Shown here: one piece after another, positions 41,552-50,479 of the stretch
How the letters are laid out: each line of letters starts with the position of its first letter
How positions within the stretch are numbered: position 1 is the stretch's first letter
Assembly: GCA_963674895.2 (NCBI GenBank)
Contig: CAXXCY010000003.1
Coordinates: 1,798,001-1,862,000 of the forward strand
From: CAXXOK01 sp963674895
Lineage (GTDB): Bacteria > Bacillota > Clostridia > Christensenellales > Aristaeellaceae
DNA: 64,000 nt
Direction of reading: 5' to 3'
Made by a program: the position numbers and the translations under genes
Notes under the pieces: model-generated
Told to the model about the DNA's origin: nothing
Database searches by the model: none
Seen by the model: the letters and a program-made list of their open reading frames with translations, nothing else

Positions 41552-42595
41552 ATGAAAAGACTTTTATGCATTGTTAGTGTCTTTTGGCTCCTGTGCGCCG
41601 CCGGGCAAGGCACGGCGGACCGGCAGGTGACCGTCACGTTTCTGGGCGACTGCACGATCGGCTGCACCGAAACCATGCAAAACGCGCAGAACGGCTTTGC
41701 GCAAACCGCCGCGCGGGAAGGCTACGGCTATTTTTTCCGGCGCGTGCTCCCGCTGCTGTCCGCCGACGACATTACGGTGGCAAATCTCGAGGGCGTATTG
41801 CAGGAAACCCCCGACGGCAAAGCGGAAAAGAGCTATGCCTTCCGGGGGCTGCCGGAATACGCGCGGATCCTGACGCTGGGCAGCGTGGAAGCGGTGAGCA
41901 TGGCGAACAACCACGCGGACGACTACGGGGACGCCGGCAGGCAGGCGACCCGGGAGGCGCTCCAGGCGGAGGGCATCGCATACTTCGATTCGGAAACTCC
42001 CTATATTTATGAAAAGGACGGCGTCCGGATCGCCTTTTTGGGCGTATGGCAGTGGTGCGGATCGGGCGACTGGCAGCGGTATGCGGCTTCCATCACCGGC
42101 CTCAAGGAAAGCGGCGCGGATGCGGTGGTCGTGTATATGCACACCGGCGGGGAATACGCTGCATACCATCTTCAAGGACAGGCGGAAGCGGCGCATTGCT
42201 TCATCCGGGCGGGCGCCGATTTGGTAGTCGGCGCGCATCCGCACGTCGTACAGGGCGCGGAGGTATATGAAGACCGCCTTATCCTCTACAGCCTTGGGAA
42301 CTTCGTGTTCGGCGGCAACGCGGCGGCGCGGATGCCTGAGACCATCATCCCCCGCGCCGTGCTTTCCTTCTCGGACGGCGGGGAATTCCTGGGGCTCACG
42401 CTGCGGCTTTACCCCGCGCGCATTTCAGGCGGCGCGGTCATCAACGATTATCAGCCCCGTTTGGTACAGGGAGAGGAAGCCGGGGCCGTGTACGCTCTGT
42501 TTGACCGGGATACCGCACCTTCCGGCGCACCGACCCTCCAAACCCAAACCGATGCCTATCGGGAGTACCGGCGGATACCCGCCGCGGGATATTGA
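41552..42595 (+). CDS. CapA/PgsA-family secreted metallophosphatase-like protein
   Basis: 347 residues with a signal peptide (about 1-22). Bacterial capsule-synthesis CapA family: VTVTFLGDCTIGC, ITVANLEGVLQE, VSMANNHADDYGDAG, VVVYMHTGGEYA and VVGAHPHVVQGAEVYEDRLILYSLGNFVFGG line up with the metallophosphatase-like motifs. In bacilli CapA is needed for poly-glutamate export or anchoring; elsewhere the function is unclear. No capB/capC ligase genes are present, so a poly-glutamate role is not supported. CGGAGAAG precedes the ATG. Confidence 0.87.
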   Translation: MKRLLCIVSVFWLLCAAGQGTADRQVTVTFLGDCTIGCTETMQNAQNGFAQTAAREGYGYFFRRVLPLLSADDITVANLEGVLQETPDGKAEKSYAFRGLPEYARILTLGSVEAVSMANNHADDYGDAGRQATREALQAEGIAYFDSETPYIYEKDGVRIAFLGVWQWCGSGDWQRYAASITGLKESGADAVVVYMHTGGEYAAYHLQGQAEAAHCFIRAGADLVVGAHPHVVQGAEVYEDRLILYSLGNFVFGGNAAARMPETIIPRAVLSFSDGGEFLGLTLRLYPARISGGAVINDYQPRLVQGEEAGAVYALFDRDTAPSGAPTLQTQTDAYREYRRIPAAGY

Positions 42596-42620
42596 TTTTA
42601 TCCGCCAACAAGGCTATGAT
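42592..42620 (+). promoter_or_regulatory. promoter of the double-SH3 cassette
   Basis: TTGATT (42592-42597, over the capA-like stop), 17-bp spacer, TATGAT (42615-42620). Confidence 0.5.
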
Positions 42621-42666
42621 AATGGGAAAGACAGTGTTCCAGATACAGCAGAAGGAGGCACGCGGT

Positions 42667-43251
42667 ATGATCAGGAAAAAACCGGCGTTTATTCTCGCCG
42701 TGCTGCTCGCAGTATGCGTCGCGGCGTCCGCGACGGCATACACGACCATGTATGTTTACACATCCAACGGAAACCCCCTGAATTTACGGGATGCGCCAAG
42801 CATGCTCGGCAACGTGATGACCCAGATTCCCAACGGCGCCGCCGTGCGGGTGAACGATGCGTTCGACGAAACCTGGTACTCCGTCACCTACGGCTACTAT
42901 ACGGGGTATTCCATGTCGCGCTACCTGGTATACGCGACGCCGCCGGCGCCCACCTATTGCCCCCTGCCCACCCCCGTGCCCTACTACTACGGCGGCTTTC
43001 CCAACGAAATCTTCCTGGATTTCCAGCCCGTGCTCTACAACGCGCTGGTGCGGCCGAGCAACCCCGCCGGATATGTGAACCTGCGCTGGGCTCCCTCCCT
43101 GCAGGCGGATATCCACTCCCGCTACTATGCTAACGCCATGCTGACCGTCATGAGCCAAAATTCCCTGTGGTGCCAGGTGCTGGACGAGGCGGGCAACGTA
43201 ATGGGCTTTATCATGCGGCAGTTTCTCTACCCGTATTACGGCGACAGCTGA
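42667..43251 (+). CDS. secreted double-SH3 protein, cassette copy A
   Basis: 194 residues with a signal peptide (about 1-25). Two bacterial SH3-like domains: the first MYVYTSNGNPLNLRDAPS to YSMSRYLVY (about 29-95), the second GYVNLRWAPSLQADIHSRYY to MGFIMRQFLYPY (about 142-190), separated by a Pro/Tyr-rich linker. Such domains often bind peptidoglycan. Closely resembles the protein at 52761-53387 (second domain nearly identical in motif) and, like it, is followed by a small secreted protein of one family. AAGGAGG lies 8 bases before the ATG. Confidence 0.85.
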   Translation: MIRKKPAFILAVLLAVCVAASATAYTTMYVYTSNGNPLNLRDAPSMLGNVMTQIPNGAAVRVNDAFDETWYSVTYGYYTGYSMSRYLVYATPPAPTYCPLPTPVPYYYGGFPNEIFLDFQPVLYNALVRPSNPAGYVNLRWAPSLQADIHSRYYANAMLTVMSQNSLWCQVLDEAGNVMGFIMRQFLYPYYGDS

Positions 43252-43296
43252 CCGGGCCCTCCCCATCTCCCGCAGGCTTGGAAAGGAAGGAAGCGC

Positions 43297-43836
43297 ATGA
43301 AACAGACAATCGGTTTGATCCTCATCCTCGCGATGGTTTTCACGCTCACGGCCGCGGCCGCGGAGACCGTTGAGATTTACAGGGAAAACACCCTGTTCTA
43401 TATCGAGGTTACCCTGCCGGCCGGCGCGCGCGTGGTCAACAGCACCGCCGATGAAACGCTCTCCATGACGGATATCGGGTTCATCGACGCGGGCAGGCCG
43501 TCCGTCGTGATCACGGTCGCCCCCGACGAACAGTATTCCGGCCAGGGCATGTCGGACCTCACCCAGGAGGAAGTGGACCTGATCATCAGCGAGATCACGA
43601 TGGAAATGGCCGCTCCTGTGGAGGACCTCCGCTATACGCCGGACGGATATGCATATATCGTCGTCAACGAATCCACCGCTGAAAACGATACCTGCGACGC
43701 CGTGATGCTTGTCAACGGCTACTTTATTATGGTGAACGTGTTCTATCCGGATTACAGGGAGCTGACCGAGCAGGACATGGCGATCGGCCCGTCCGTCATG
43801 GATACCTTCCGCTTCGTGGGGAACACAAACTCCTGA
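43297..43836 (+). CDS. small secreted protein of unknown family, cassette copy A
   Basis: 179 residues with a signal peptide (about 1-21) and a single predicted globular domain. It shares with the protein at 52158-52694 the segments DLTQEEVD/DLTDEEVN, an aromatic-rich YIVVNEST/YIILNEST, NDTCDAVMLVNGY/NDSSETVTLVKGY and a C-terminal AIGPSVMDT/TIGFALMDT. No known domain recognised. It lies 45 bases after the double-SH3 gene, so the two are probably co-transcribed and their products may act together at the cell surface. Confidence 0.75.
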   Translation: MKQTIGLILILAMVFTLTAAAAETVEIYRENTLFYIEVTLPAGARVVNSTADETLSMTDIGFIDAGRPSVVITVAPDEQYSGQGMSDLTQEEVDLIISEITMEMAAPVEDLRYTPDGYAYIVVNESTAENDTCDAVMLVNGYFIMVNVFYPDYRELTEQDMAIGPSVMDTFRFVGNTNS

Positions 43837-43883
43837 AACCCCGGGGCTTTACCGGCGTTTTCTATATATTTCACAGGTTTTGC

Positions 43884-43913
43884 TTGCATCGGCAGGCATC
43901 CGTGTGGTACAAT
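43884..43913 (+). promoter_or_regulatory. promoter of rplS
   Basis: TTGCAT (43884-43889), 18-bp spacer, TACAAT (43908-43913) with extended TGG. A leader of about 80 bases follows. Confidence 0.6.
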
Positions 43914-43998
43914 GCCCGTTGTGATATAAACGGACGGTCCTCTGCACGGGCATAAGTCCCGGGGTACGAACGTCTATGAGGGAAAGGAGGCACACGTA

Positions 43999-44349
43999 AT
44001 GAGCGATATGATTCGTTCCATTGAAAAAGCTCAGCTTCGCAGTGATCGTCCCGAATTTAACATCGGCGACACCGTACGCGTTTGGGTGAAGGTCGTCGAG
44101 GGCGACCGCGAACGCCTGCAGGCGTTCGAAGGCACTGTAATCGCCAAGCGCAACGGCAGCATCCGCGAAACATTTACCGTGCGCCGCTTAAGCTACGGCA
44201 TCGGCGTTGAGCGCACGTTCCCGCTGCATTCGCCGCGCGTGGACCGCATCGAGGTCATCCGCAAGGGCAAGGTACGAAGAGCCAAGCTCTACTACCTGCG
44301 AGGGCTGCAGGGCAAGGCAGCAAAGATCAAAGAAGCAAGCCGTTCGTAA
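43999..44349 (+). CDS. rplS: 50S ribosomal protein L19
   Basis: 116 residues. FNIGDTVRVWVKVVEGDRERLQAFEG, VERTFPLHSPRVDRIEV and RRAKLYYLRGLQGKAAKI are typical. AAAGGAGG is 8 bases upstream of the ATG. It stands apart from rpsP-rimM-trmD, its usual partners, with its own promoter and a strong terminator. Confidence 0.97.
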   Translation: MSDMIRSIEKAQLRSDRPEFNIGDTVRVWVKVVEGDRERLQAFEGTVIAKRNGSIRETFTVRRLSYGIGVERTFPLHSPRVDRIEVIRKGKVRRAKLYYLRGLQGKAAKIKEASRS

Positions 44350-44356
44350 CGAAATG

Positions 44357-44382
44357 AAGAACGCCCGATCGGGCGTTCTTTT
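44357..44382 (+). terminator. intrinsic terminator after rplS
   Basis: Perfect 10-bp stem AAGAACGCCC / GGGCGTTCTT with loop GATC (44357-44380), ending in four T residues. Confidence 0.88.
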
Positions 44383-44420
44383 AGATTAAGATTAACTAAA
44401 AGTTTTGTAAAATTCTGATA

Positions 44421-45371
44421 ATGAGTGTCACGATGAGCCGTAAGATAATCCTGCTGCTGGTCCTTTTGCTGCTCTTCCCGGCCCTAGCGTCCGGCGAGGC
44501 GTTCGTATGGTATGCGCCAAGCGACAGCCAGGCGCCGTACGAGCCCGTTGCGACGCTGGAACGCGCTGCGTTCGCACAGGACGCCGATCTGCTGTCCATC
44601 GATTTTCTGGACCACGGCGCGGCCGATTGCATGCTGCTTCGCTGCGGCGGGGAATCCATGCTGGTGGACGGCGGGAAATACAGCCTGCGGGACCATCTGC
44701 TCCGCGTGTTTCATTACCTGGGCGTAAGCCATTTCACCTATATGCTCAACACGCACGCGCATGACGACCACATCGAAGGGCTGATCAGCCTGCTGCTTAG
44801 GGACTACACGCCGGACGTGTATATGTCCTGCTACCCCGACGGCTATACCGGCAGCGAGTATCAGACGCGGGTCCGGGAACTGCTTTCGGAGAAGAACGTC
44901 CCCTACCGCCGGATTTCGGACGGGGACACGTTCGCGCTGGGCGGCGCGGATGTGACCGTATACCGCGACGAAACCCCCCATATCGACAAAAACCGGCACA
45001 GCGTCATCCTGAAGGTCGTCTTCAGGGACCGCAGCGCGCTGCTGATGGCCGACGCGGGCGATCTGACGCAGGATTACCTGCTTAAAAAGTACGGTCCGGA
45101 CGAATTCAAAGCCGACGTGATGAAATACCCGCACCACGGCTATGTAAACATGCGGTACAGCTTTTTATGCGCGGTGGACCCCGCCGTGTGCGTGATTACC
45201 AATTCCCGCGATACGGCCATACTGGCGGACAAGCAGCTTTCCCAGCGCGGCACACCGCGGTATTACACCAACCAGGGCGTGGTGCGCATGCGGACCGACG
45301 GCGTTACGTGGTTCGTGGAACAGATGCCATGGGTGTGGCCCCCGGACGCGGACGAAAGCGCCGCGCTTTGA
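44421..45371 (+). CDS. secreted ComEC-like metallo-beta-lactamase-fold hydrolase
   Basis: 316 residues with a signal peptide or anchor (about 5-25). The domain resembles the C-terminal hydrolase of ComEC: FLDHGAADCMLL, the metal motif NTHAHDDHIEG, MADAGDLTQDYLL, and KYPHHGYVNM. The ComEC membrane channel is absent, so it is a free-standing extracellular hydrolase, substrate unknown (possibly nucleic acid). No convincing ribosome site precedes ATG 44421; ATG 44433 is an alternative. A weak promoter candidate (TTAACT-N18-GATAAT, 44392-44421) would give an almost leaderless mRNA. Confidence 0.8.
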   Translation: MSVTMSRKIILLLVLLLLFPALASGEAFVWYAPSDSQAPYEPVATLERAAFAQDADLLSIDFLDHGAADCMLLRCGGESMLVDGGKYSLRDHLLRVFHYLGVSHFTYMLNTHAHDDHIEGLISLLLRDYTPDVYMSCYPDGYTGSEYQTRVRELLSEKNVPYRRISDGDTFALGGADVTVYRDETPHIDKNRHSVILKVVFRDRSALLMADAGDLTQDYLLKKYGPDEFKADVMKYPHHGYVNMRYSFLCAVDPAVCVITNSRDTAILADKQLSQRGTPRYYTNQGVVRMRTDGVTWFVEQMPWVWPPDADESAAL

Positions 45372-45395
45372 TTCTTCGCTGTTTTGTGCTATAAT
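45368..45395 (+). promoter_or_regulatory. promoter of yerC-pcrA
   Basis: TTGATT (45368-45373), 16-bp spacer, perfect TATAAT (45390-45395) with an extended TGC. Confidence 0.6.
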
Positions 45396-45512
45396 TAAAC
45401 ATCAGAAATATGATCTTTGGCCGTCGCATCCGCGCTGTGAAAAGCCGTTCGCACGCCGCAGAGATCAACGGTAAGAATGCCCTGAAGGCAGAACGGATGC
45501 GGAGGTCTTCTC

Positions 45513-45815
45513 ATGTTTACGCCACGCCTGAAAAACGAGCAGACGGACCTGCTGATGCAGGCGCTGCTCGCGCTGCGAACACCGGAAGACGCGCATCGTT
45601 TTTGCGAAGACGTGATGACCATCAAGGAGCTGGAAAGCATCGCGCAGCGGCTGGAAGTCGCCGTGATGCTCAACCGCAAGGCGACCTATCAGGAAATCGC
45701 ACTGAAAACGGGCGCAAGCACCGCCACCATCAGCCGCGTAAACCGCTGTCTGCATTACGGCGCCGATGGCTATACTTTTGTGCTCGCCCAGCTGGACAAA
45801 GAAGTTTTGAGGTAA
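45513..45815 (+). CDS. yerC: YerC/YecD-type TrpR-related DNA-binding protein
   Basis: 100 residues. A Trp-repressor-like helix-turn-helix: RTPEDAHRFCEDVMTIKELESIAQR then YQEIALKTGASTATISRVNRCL. Family members sit upstream of pcrA in Bacillota, as here; function is unknown. GGAGG is 7 bases before the ATG. The stop is 3 bases before pcrA, so they form one unit. Confidence 0.92.
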   Translation: MFTPRLKNEQTDLLMQALLALRTPEDAHRFCEDVMTIKELESIAQRLEVAVMLNRKATYQEIALKTGASTATISRVNRCLHYGADGYTFVLAQLDKEVLR

Positions 45816-45818
45816 CGG

Positions 45819-48122
45819 ATGAAACTAGATATGCTCAACCCCCAGCAGCGCAAGGCCGCGGAAACGCTCGACGGCCCCGTTCTGATTTTGGCGGGCGCAG
45901 GCAGCGGCAAGACGCGCGCGCTCACATACCGGGTCGCGAATTTAATCTCTTCGGGCGTGGAACCGTGGCGCATCCTTGCGATCACGTTTACCAACAAGGC
46001 CGCCCGGGAGATGCAGGAGCGCATCGTGGAGCTTACCGGGGACAAGGCCGAGGACGTGTGGGTGAGCACCTTTCACGCGATGTGCGCAAAGATCCTGCGC
46101 CGCGACATCGAAAAGCTGGGGTATAAGCGTTCCTTTTCCATCTACGACGAGGACGACCAGAAAAGCGTGCTGAAAAACGCGCTCAAGACGCTGGATATCG
46201 ACGAGAAGGCCTATACGATCCGCGAGCTGAAAACAAAGATCAGCGACGCTAAAAACCGCCTGCTTACGCCGGACGAGTGGTTTAAGGAATCGGCGCGGGA
46301 TTTCCGCTGCCAGCAGATCCACGATATCTTTACCGAGTACGAGCACCGGCTGCACACCGCCAACGCGCTGGATTTCGACGACCTGCTCATGCGGACGCTG
46401 GAGCTGTTCGCGGACCATCCCCCGGTGCTTGCAAGCTACCAGCAGCGGTTTTCCCATGTGCTGGTGGACGAGTACCAGGATACGAACTTCGCCCAGTACC
46501 AGCTGGTCAAGCTCCTCACGCAGAAAAGCCGCAACCTCTGCGTGGTCGGCGACGACGACCAGTCCATCTACTCCTGGCGCGGCGCGGACGTGCGCAATAT
46601 CCTGGAGTTTGAGAAAGATTTCCCCGACGCGACGGTCATCAAACTTGAGCAAAACTACCGCAGCACTTCCAATATCCTGGACGCCGCCAACCAGGTGATC
46701 CAAAACAACCAGAGCCGCAAGAAAAAAAGGCTCTGGACCGAGGCGCCCGCCGGCGAGCTGATCAGCCTGTTCTGCGCGGGCGACGAGCGGGAGGAAGCCG
46801 CCTGGATCTGCGACCGCATTCAGCAGCTGCAGCTGGCGGGCGAGAAGTATTCCGACATCGCCGTGCTCTACCGCACCAACGCCCAAAGCCGGGTGCTGGA
46901 GGAAATGCTGATGCGCGCCGGGATCCCCTACCGCGTATACGGCGGGCTGCGGTTCTATGACCGCAAGGAAATCAAGGATATCATCGCGTACCTGCGCTGC
47001 ATCATCAATCCGTCGGACGATATCAGCCTCCGGCGCATCATCAACCAGCCCAAGCGCTCCATCGGCGAGAGCACGATCCGCGAGCTGCTGCTCTTCGCCG
47101 CCAAGCAGAACGTGCCGCTGTATTCCGCGCTGATGGACGTGCCCGAAACGCTCTCAGCCCGGCCGCGCAAGTGCGTGCGCGAGTTCGGCGAACTGATGAG
47201 CGAGCTGGTCGCCCTGCACGAAACCATGGGCCTGAGCGATTTCGTCGCTTTGCTGGTTGAAAAAACGGGGCTGCGCGCGCAGTATGAGAGGGACCTGTCC
47301 GACGAGGCGAAGACGCGCATCGAGAACATGGACGAATTCCTGGGCGCGGTCCGCGAGTTTGAGCTCGCGGCGGACGACCCGACGCTGAACAACTATCTGG
47401 AAAACGTCGCGCTGATCACGGACCTGGACCAGGCGGAAGCCAGCACCAAGCACGTCACGCTGATGACCGTGCACTCGGCCAAGGGGCTGGAGTTCCATAC
47501 GGTGTTTATCGCGGGGCTGGAGGAGGGCGTATTCCCCAGCGGCAGAAGCATGCAGGAGCCCGGCCGCCTGGAGGAGGAGCGCAGGCTTTGCTACGTCGCC
47601 ATCACGCGCGCCAAGGAAAACCTCTACATCAGCTATGCCACGCAGCGGATGCTGTACAACCAGCTCAATATGAACGCGCTGAGCCGCTTTATCGACGAGA
47701 TTCCCAAGGAACTGCTGGACTGTACCTGGATCGACAAGCGCGAGCAGAGCTTCCCCGAAGCGGAGGTCAAGCCGCAGTTGCAATCCCGGCTGCCGGAGAA
47801 GAAGCAGCCGCATAGGCCTCTCAATTTCGGCGTGCCCCAGATCGTCACCCGCGGCGCGGGCATCGGCGCGAAAAACTCGGCGCTTGGCATCAAGGGCGTG
47901 AAGAAGGGTTTCACCCCCTCCGCGGCGGCGGGCGTGCCCGCCAGCGCGCTGGCCTCGCTGTTCCAGGTGGGCGACCGCGTGATGCACAAGAAGTTCGGCG
48001 AGGGCAACGTGATGGATATCCACGGCAAGGGCGGCGACGCCCGCGTCGTCATCTCGTTCGCTGCCTACGGCATCAAGGAGTTCGCGCTGAGCATTGCGCC
48101 GATCGTGAAAGTCAACGACTAG
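45819..48122 (+). CDS. pcrA: ATP-dependent DNA helicase PcrA (UvrD/Rep family)
   Basis: 767 residues. Superfamily 1A motifs in order: Q-motif LNPQQRKAAE, Walker A AGAGSGKT (25-32), ITFTNKAAREM, LVDEYQDTN, GDDDQSIYSWRGA, LEQNYRSTSNIL, TVHSAKGLEF, VAITRAKENLYI. The C-terminus has the Tudor-like RNA-polymerase-binding domain (FQVGDRVMHKKFGEGNV). Essential 3'-5' helicase in repair and plasmid replication. Confidence 0.97.
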   Translation: MKLDMLNPQQRKAAETLDGPVLILAGAGSGKTRALTYRVANLISSGVEPWRILAITFTNKAAREMQERIVELTGDKAEDVWVSTFHAMCAKILRRDIEKLGYKRSFSIYDEDDQKSVLKNALKTLDIDEKAYTIRELKTKISDAKNRLLTPDEWFKESARDFRCQQIHDIFTEYEHRLHTANALDFDDLLMRTLELFADHPPVLASYQQRFSHVLVDEYQDTNFAQYQLVKLLTQKSRNLCVVGDDDQSIYSWRGADVRNILEFEKDFPDATVIKLEQNYRSTSNILDAANQVIQNNQSRKKKRLWTEAPAGELISLFCAGDEREEAAWICDRIQQLQLAGEKYSDIAVLYRTNAQSRVLEEMLMRAGIPYRVYGGLRFYDRKEIKDIIAYLRCIINPSDDISLRRIINQPKRSIGESTIRELLLFAAKQNVPLYSALMDVPETLSARPRKCVREFGELMSELVALHETMGLSDFVALLVEKTGLRAQYERDLSDEAKTRIENMDEFLGAVREFELAADDPTLNNYLENVALITDLDQAEASTKHVTLMTVHSAKGLEFHTVFIAGLEEGVFPSGRSMQEPGRLEEERRLCYVAITRAKENLYISYATQRMLYNQLNMNALSRFIDEIPKELLDCTWIDKREQSFPEAEVKPQLQSRLPEKKQPHRPLNFGVPQIVTRGAGIGAKNSALGIKGVKKGFTPSAAAGVPASALASLFQVGDRVMHKKFGEGNVMDIHGKGGDARVVISFAAYGIKEFALSIAPIVKVND

Positions 48123-48253
48123 TTCAGCCCGTTTAAAAAGCCCGATCTGCGGTGTCAGCTTCGGGCTGGCAGTCGGCATCACTTACAAACGAGTAAGCTC
48201 AGCCTCCTGCCACCCTTGCTTCCTAGCACCTCAGACTTTTTAAACAGGCTGAA
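48123..48253. repeat. 131-bp inverted-repeat element (MITE-like)
   Basis: Bounded by 18-base terminal inverted repeats that agree at 17 positions: TTCAGCCcGTTTAAAAAG (48123-48140) and the complement of TTCAGCCtGTTTAAAAAG (48236-48253). Inside are further stems AGCCCGA/TCGGGCT (48139-48145, 48161-48167) and CTTAC/GTAAG (48182-48197). It starts right after the pcrA stop and ends just before the ligA promoter. No target-site duplication is evident and it codes for nothing. Confidence 0.7.
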
Positions 48254-48267
48254 GTATTCATTATAAT
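48239..48267 (+). promoter_or_regulatory. ligA promoter partly inside the inverted repeat
   Basis: TTTAAA (48239-48244, 4/6, within the right inverted repeat), 17-bp spacer, perfect TATAAT (48262-48267). Confidence 0.5.
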
Positions 48268-48313
48268 CTCTTCAGGGATGCCGAAACGCGTCCCGTTTTC
48301 AGATGGAGGTTTT

Positions 48314-50401
48314 ATGAGCGTATCCGAAGACCGTAAGGGTAAATTAATCCAAAAGTACAAAGGTGACACCGGGCCACAGTTCCCAAATGAGCTAAGTGGA
48401 GTTGACGATGCTAAGTTGGCCCGCATGGATGAGTTGATCCAAACGCTTGAGGGAGCCAGTGGCCCTTACTATTCCGGATCGGATCCCTTGATGAGCGACG
48501 CCAAGTGGGATCACTTATATGATGAACTGTCAGAGTTGGAAGCAGATACCGGTGTACGAAGAGAGGATTCCCCCACGCGGCGCGTGGGTGCGGAACCGCT
48601 GAAGAGTTTTAAGCCGCACCGGCACCTGAACCGCCTGTGGAGCATGGACAAGGTGCAGGGCAAGGACGACCTGCGCCTGTGGCTTGCGCGCTGTGAAAAG
48701 CTGTACGCGCAGTACAGGGAGCAAAACGCGTCGCTGCCGCCGCTTACGTATACCGTGGAATATAAGCTCGACGGGCTGACCGTCAACCTGACGTACGAAA
48801 ACGGAAAGCTTGTCGAGGCCGCGACGCGCGGCAACGGCGAGGTCGGCGAGGGAATCCTGCCGCAGGCGCGCACCATCCGCTCCGTGCCGCTGTCCATCCC
48901 CTACCGGGGGCTTTTGGAGGTGCAGGGCGAATGCATCATGCGCCTGAGCACGCTGGAATCCTACAACAAAACAGCCGCCGAACCGCTCAAGAACGCGCGC
49001 AACGGCGCGGCGGGCGCGATCCGCAACCTCGATCCGGCCGTCACCGCCGCCCGGAAGCTCGACGCGTTTTTCTACCAGATCGGCACGATCGAAAATGCGC
49101 CGTATACGGACCATCCGGGCATGATCGCTTTTTTGAAGGAGAACGGCTTCCCCACCATTCCGCTGATCGCCGCGTCCTCCGGCGGGGAACTGGAGCAGGC
49201 CGTGGACCGGGTGGAAGCCGAGCGCGAGACGCTCGATTTCCTGATCGACGGCGCGGTAATCAAGGTGACGGACCTGCGCACGCGCGGACTGATGGGCAAT
49301 ACCGACAAGTTCCCCCGCTGGGCGGTGGCGTATAAATTCGCCGCCGAGGAGGACGTAACGACGCTGCTGGCCGTCACATGGCAGCTGGGGCGCACGGGCA
49401 AGCTGACCCCGCTGGCGGACCTCACGCCCACGGACATCGGCGGCGTGACCGTGCAGCACGCGACGCTCAACAACTACGGCGATATCCGGCGCAAAAAGCT
49501 TACCCTTGGCTGCCAGGTGTGGATTCGCCGCAGCAACGACGTAATCCCCGAGGTCATGGGCCGAGTCGGGGAGGAAACCGCGGACGAGCAAAACATAGAG
49601 AAGCCCACGCGCTGCCCCGCCTGCGGCACGGAGCTGACGGAGCGCGGCGCGCATCTGTTTTGCATGAACCGCGTAAGCTGCAAGCCGCAGGCCGTGGCAA
49701 GGCTTGCGCACTTCGCGGGGCGCGACGCGATGGATATCGAGGGCTTTTCCGAAAAGACCGCCGATTTGCTCTACGACAGGCTGGAGGTCCGTGATCCGGC
49801 GGATTTGTACGGGCTGACGGCCGAGGCGCTGCTTTCCTTAGGAAAAGGGTTTAAACAAAAAAAGGCCGAAAACCTGGTCAACGCGCTCAAGGAGAGCAGG
49901 TACTGCGAACTGGACGCGTTCCTGTTCGGCCTGGGCATCCCCAACGTCGGGCGGAAAACCGCTCGCGACCTCGCCGATACCTTCGGGACGCTTGATAAGC
50001 TGGCGGAGGCCGCCGAGGAACAGCTAACCGCCATCCCCGAGGTAGGCGCGGTGGTCGCCCAGAGCATCATCGAGTTCTTCTCCTTCCAGGAGAACCTGGC
50101 CATGGTCCGCCGTCTGCTTGACGCGGGCGTGACCCCCGCGTACGAGCGCAAGGCCGTGTCCGACGCGCTGCTCCATCAAACCGTGGTCGTCACCGGCACA
50201 CTGCCGACGCTTTCCCGGCAGGAGGCCGAGGCGCTCGTCGCCGCGCACGGCGGCCACGCCGCTTCCGCCGTCAGCAAAAAAACCGCGTTCGTCGTCGCGG
50301 GCGAGAAGGCGGGCGGCAAGCTGCAAAAGGCCGAAGCGCTGGGCGTCCCGGTGCTTTCCGAAGCCGAGTTTTTACAGAAAATCAAGGGCGAACCATCGTA
50401 A
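48314..50401 (+). CDS. ligA: NAD-dependent DNA ligase
   Basis: 695 residues, full length. Adenylation domain with active lysine in YKLDGLTVNL (K151), OB fold, four-cysteine zinc finger (CPACGTEL...CMNRVSC), helix-hairpin-helix repeats and a C-terminal BRCT domain (TVVVTGTLPTLSR). ATG 48314 with GGAGG is used; ATG 48278 has no ribosome site. The N-terminal Ia region is less typical and the first 90 or so codons are visibly more AT-rich than the rest. Usually follows pcrA, as here, but is separated by an inverted-repeat element and has its own promoter. Confidence 0.96.
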   Translation: MSVSEDRKGKLIQKYKGDTGPQFPNELSGVDDAKLARMDELIQTLEGASGPYYSGSDPLMSDAKWDHLYDELSELEADTGVRREDSPTRRVGAEPLKSFKPHRHLNRLWSMDKVQGKDDLRLWLARCEKLYAQYREQNASLPPLTYTVEYKLDGLTVNLTYENGKLVEAATRGNGEVGEGILPQARTIRSVPLSIPYRGLLEVQGECIMRLSTLESYNKTAAEPLKNARNGAAGAIRNLDPAVTAARKLDAFFYQIGTIENAPYTDHPGMIAFLKENGFPTIPLIAASSGGELEQAVDRVEAERETLDFLIDGAVIKVTDLRTRGLMGNTDKFPRWAVAYKFAAEEDVTTLLAVTWQLGRTGKLTPLADLTPTDIGGVTVQHATLNNYGDIRRKKLTLGCQVWIRRSNDVIPEVMGRVGEETADEQNIEKPTRCPACGTELTERGAHLFCMNRVSCKPQAVARLAHFAGRDAMDIEGFSEKTADLLYDRLEVRDPADLYGLTAEALLSLGKGFKQKKAENLVNALKESRYCELDAFLFGLGIPNVGRKTARDLADTFGTLDKLAEAAEEQLTAIPEVGAVVAQSIIEFFSFQENLAMVRRLLDAGVTPAYERKAVSDALLHQTVVVTGTLPTLSRQEAEALVAAHGGHAASAVSKKTAFVVAGEKAGGKLQKAEALGVPVLSEAEFLQKIKGEPS

Positions 50402-50479
50402 AACGATTCAAAGCCTTGAAGCATTGCACCCGCAGTATCGACCGACAGAAGCAAATCGCATGATGAAGGAGGGTTCAGT

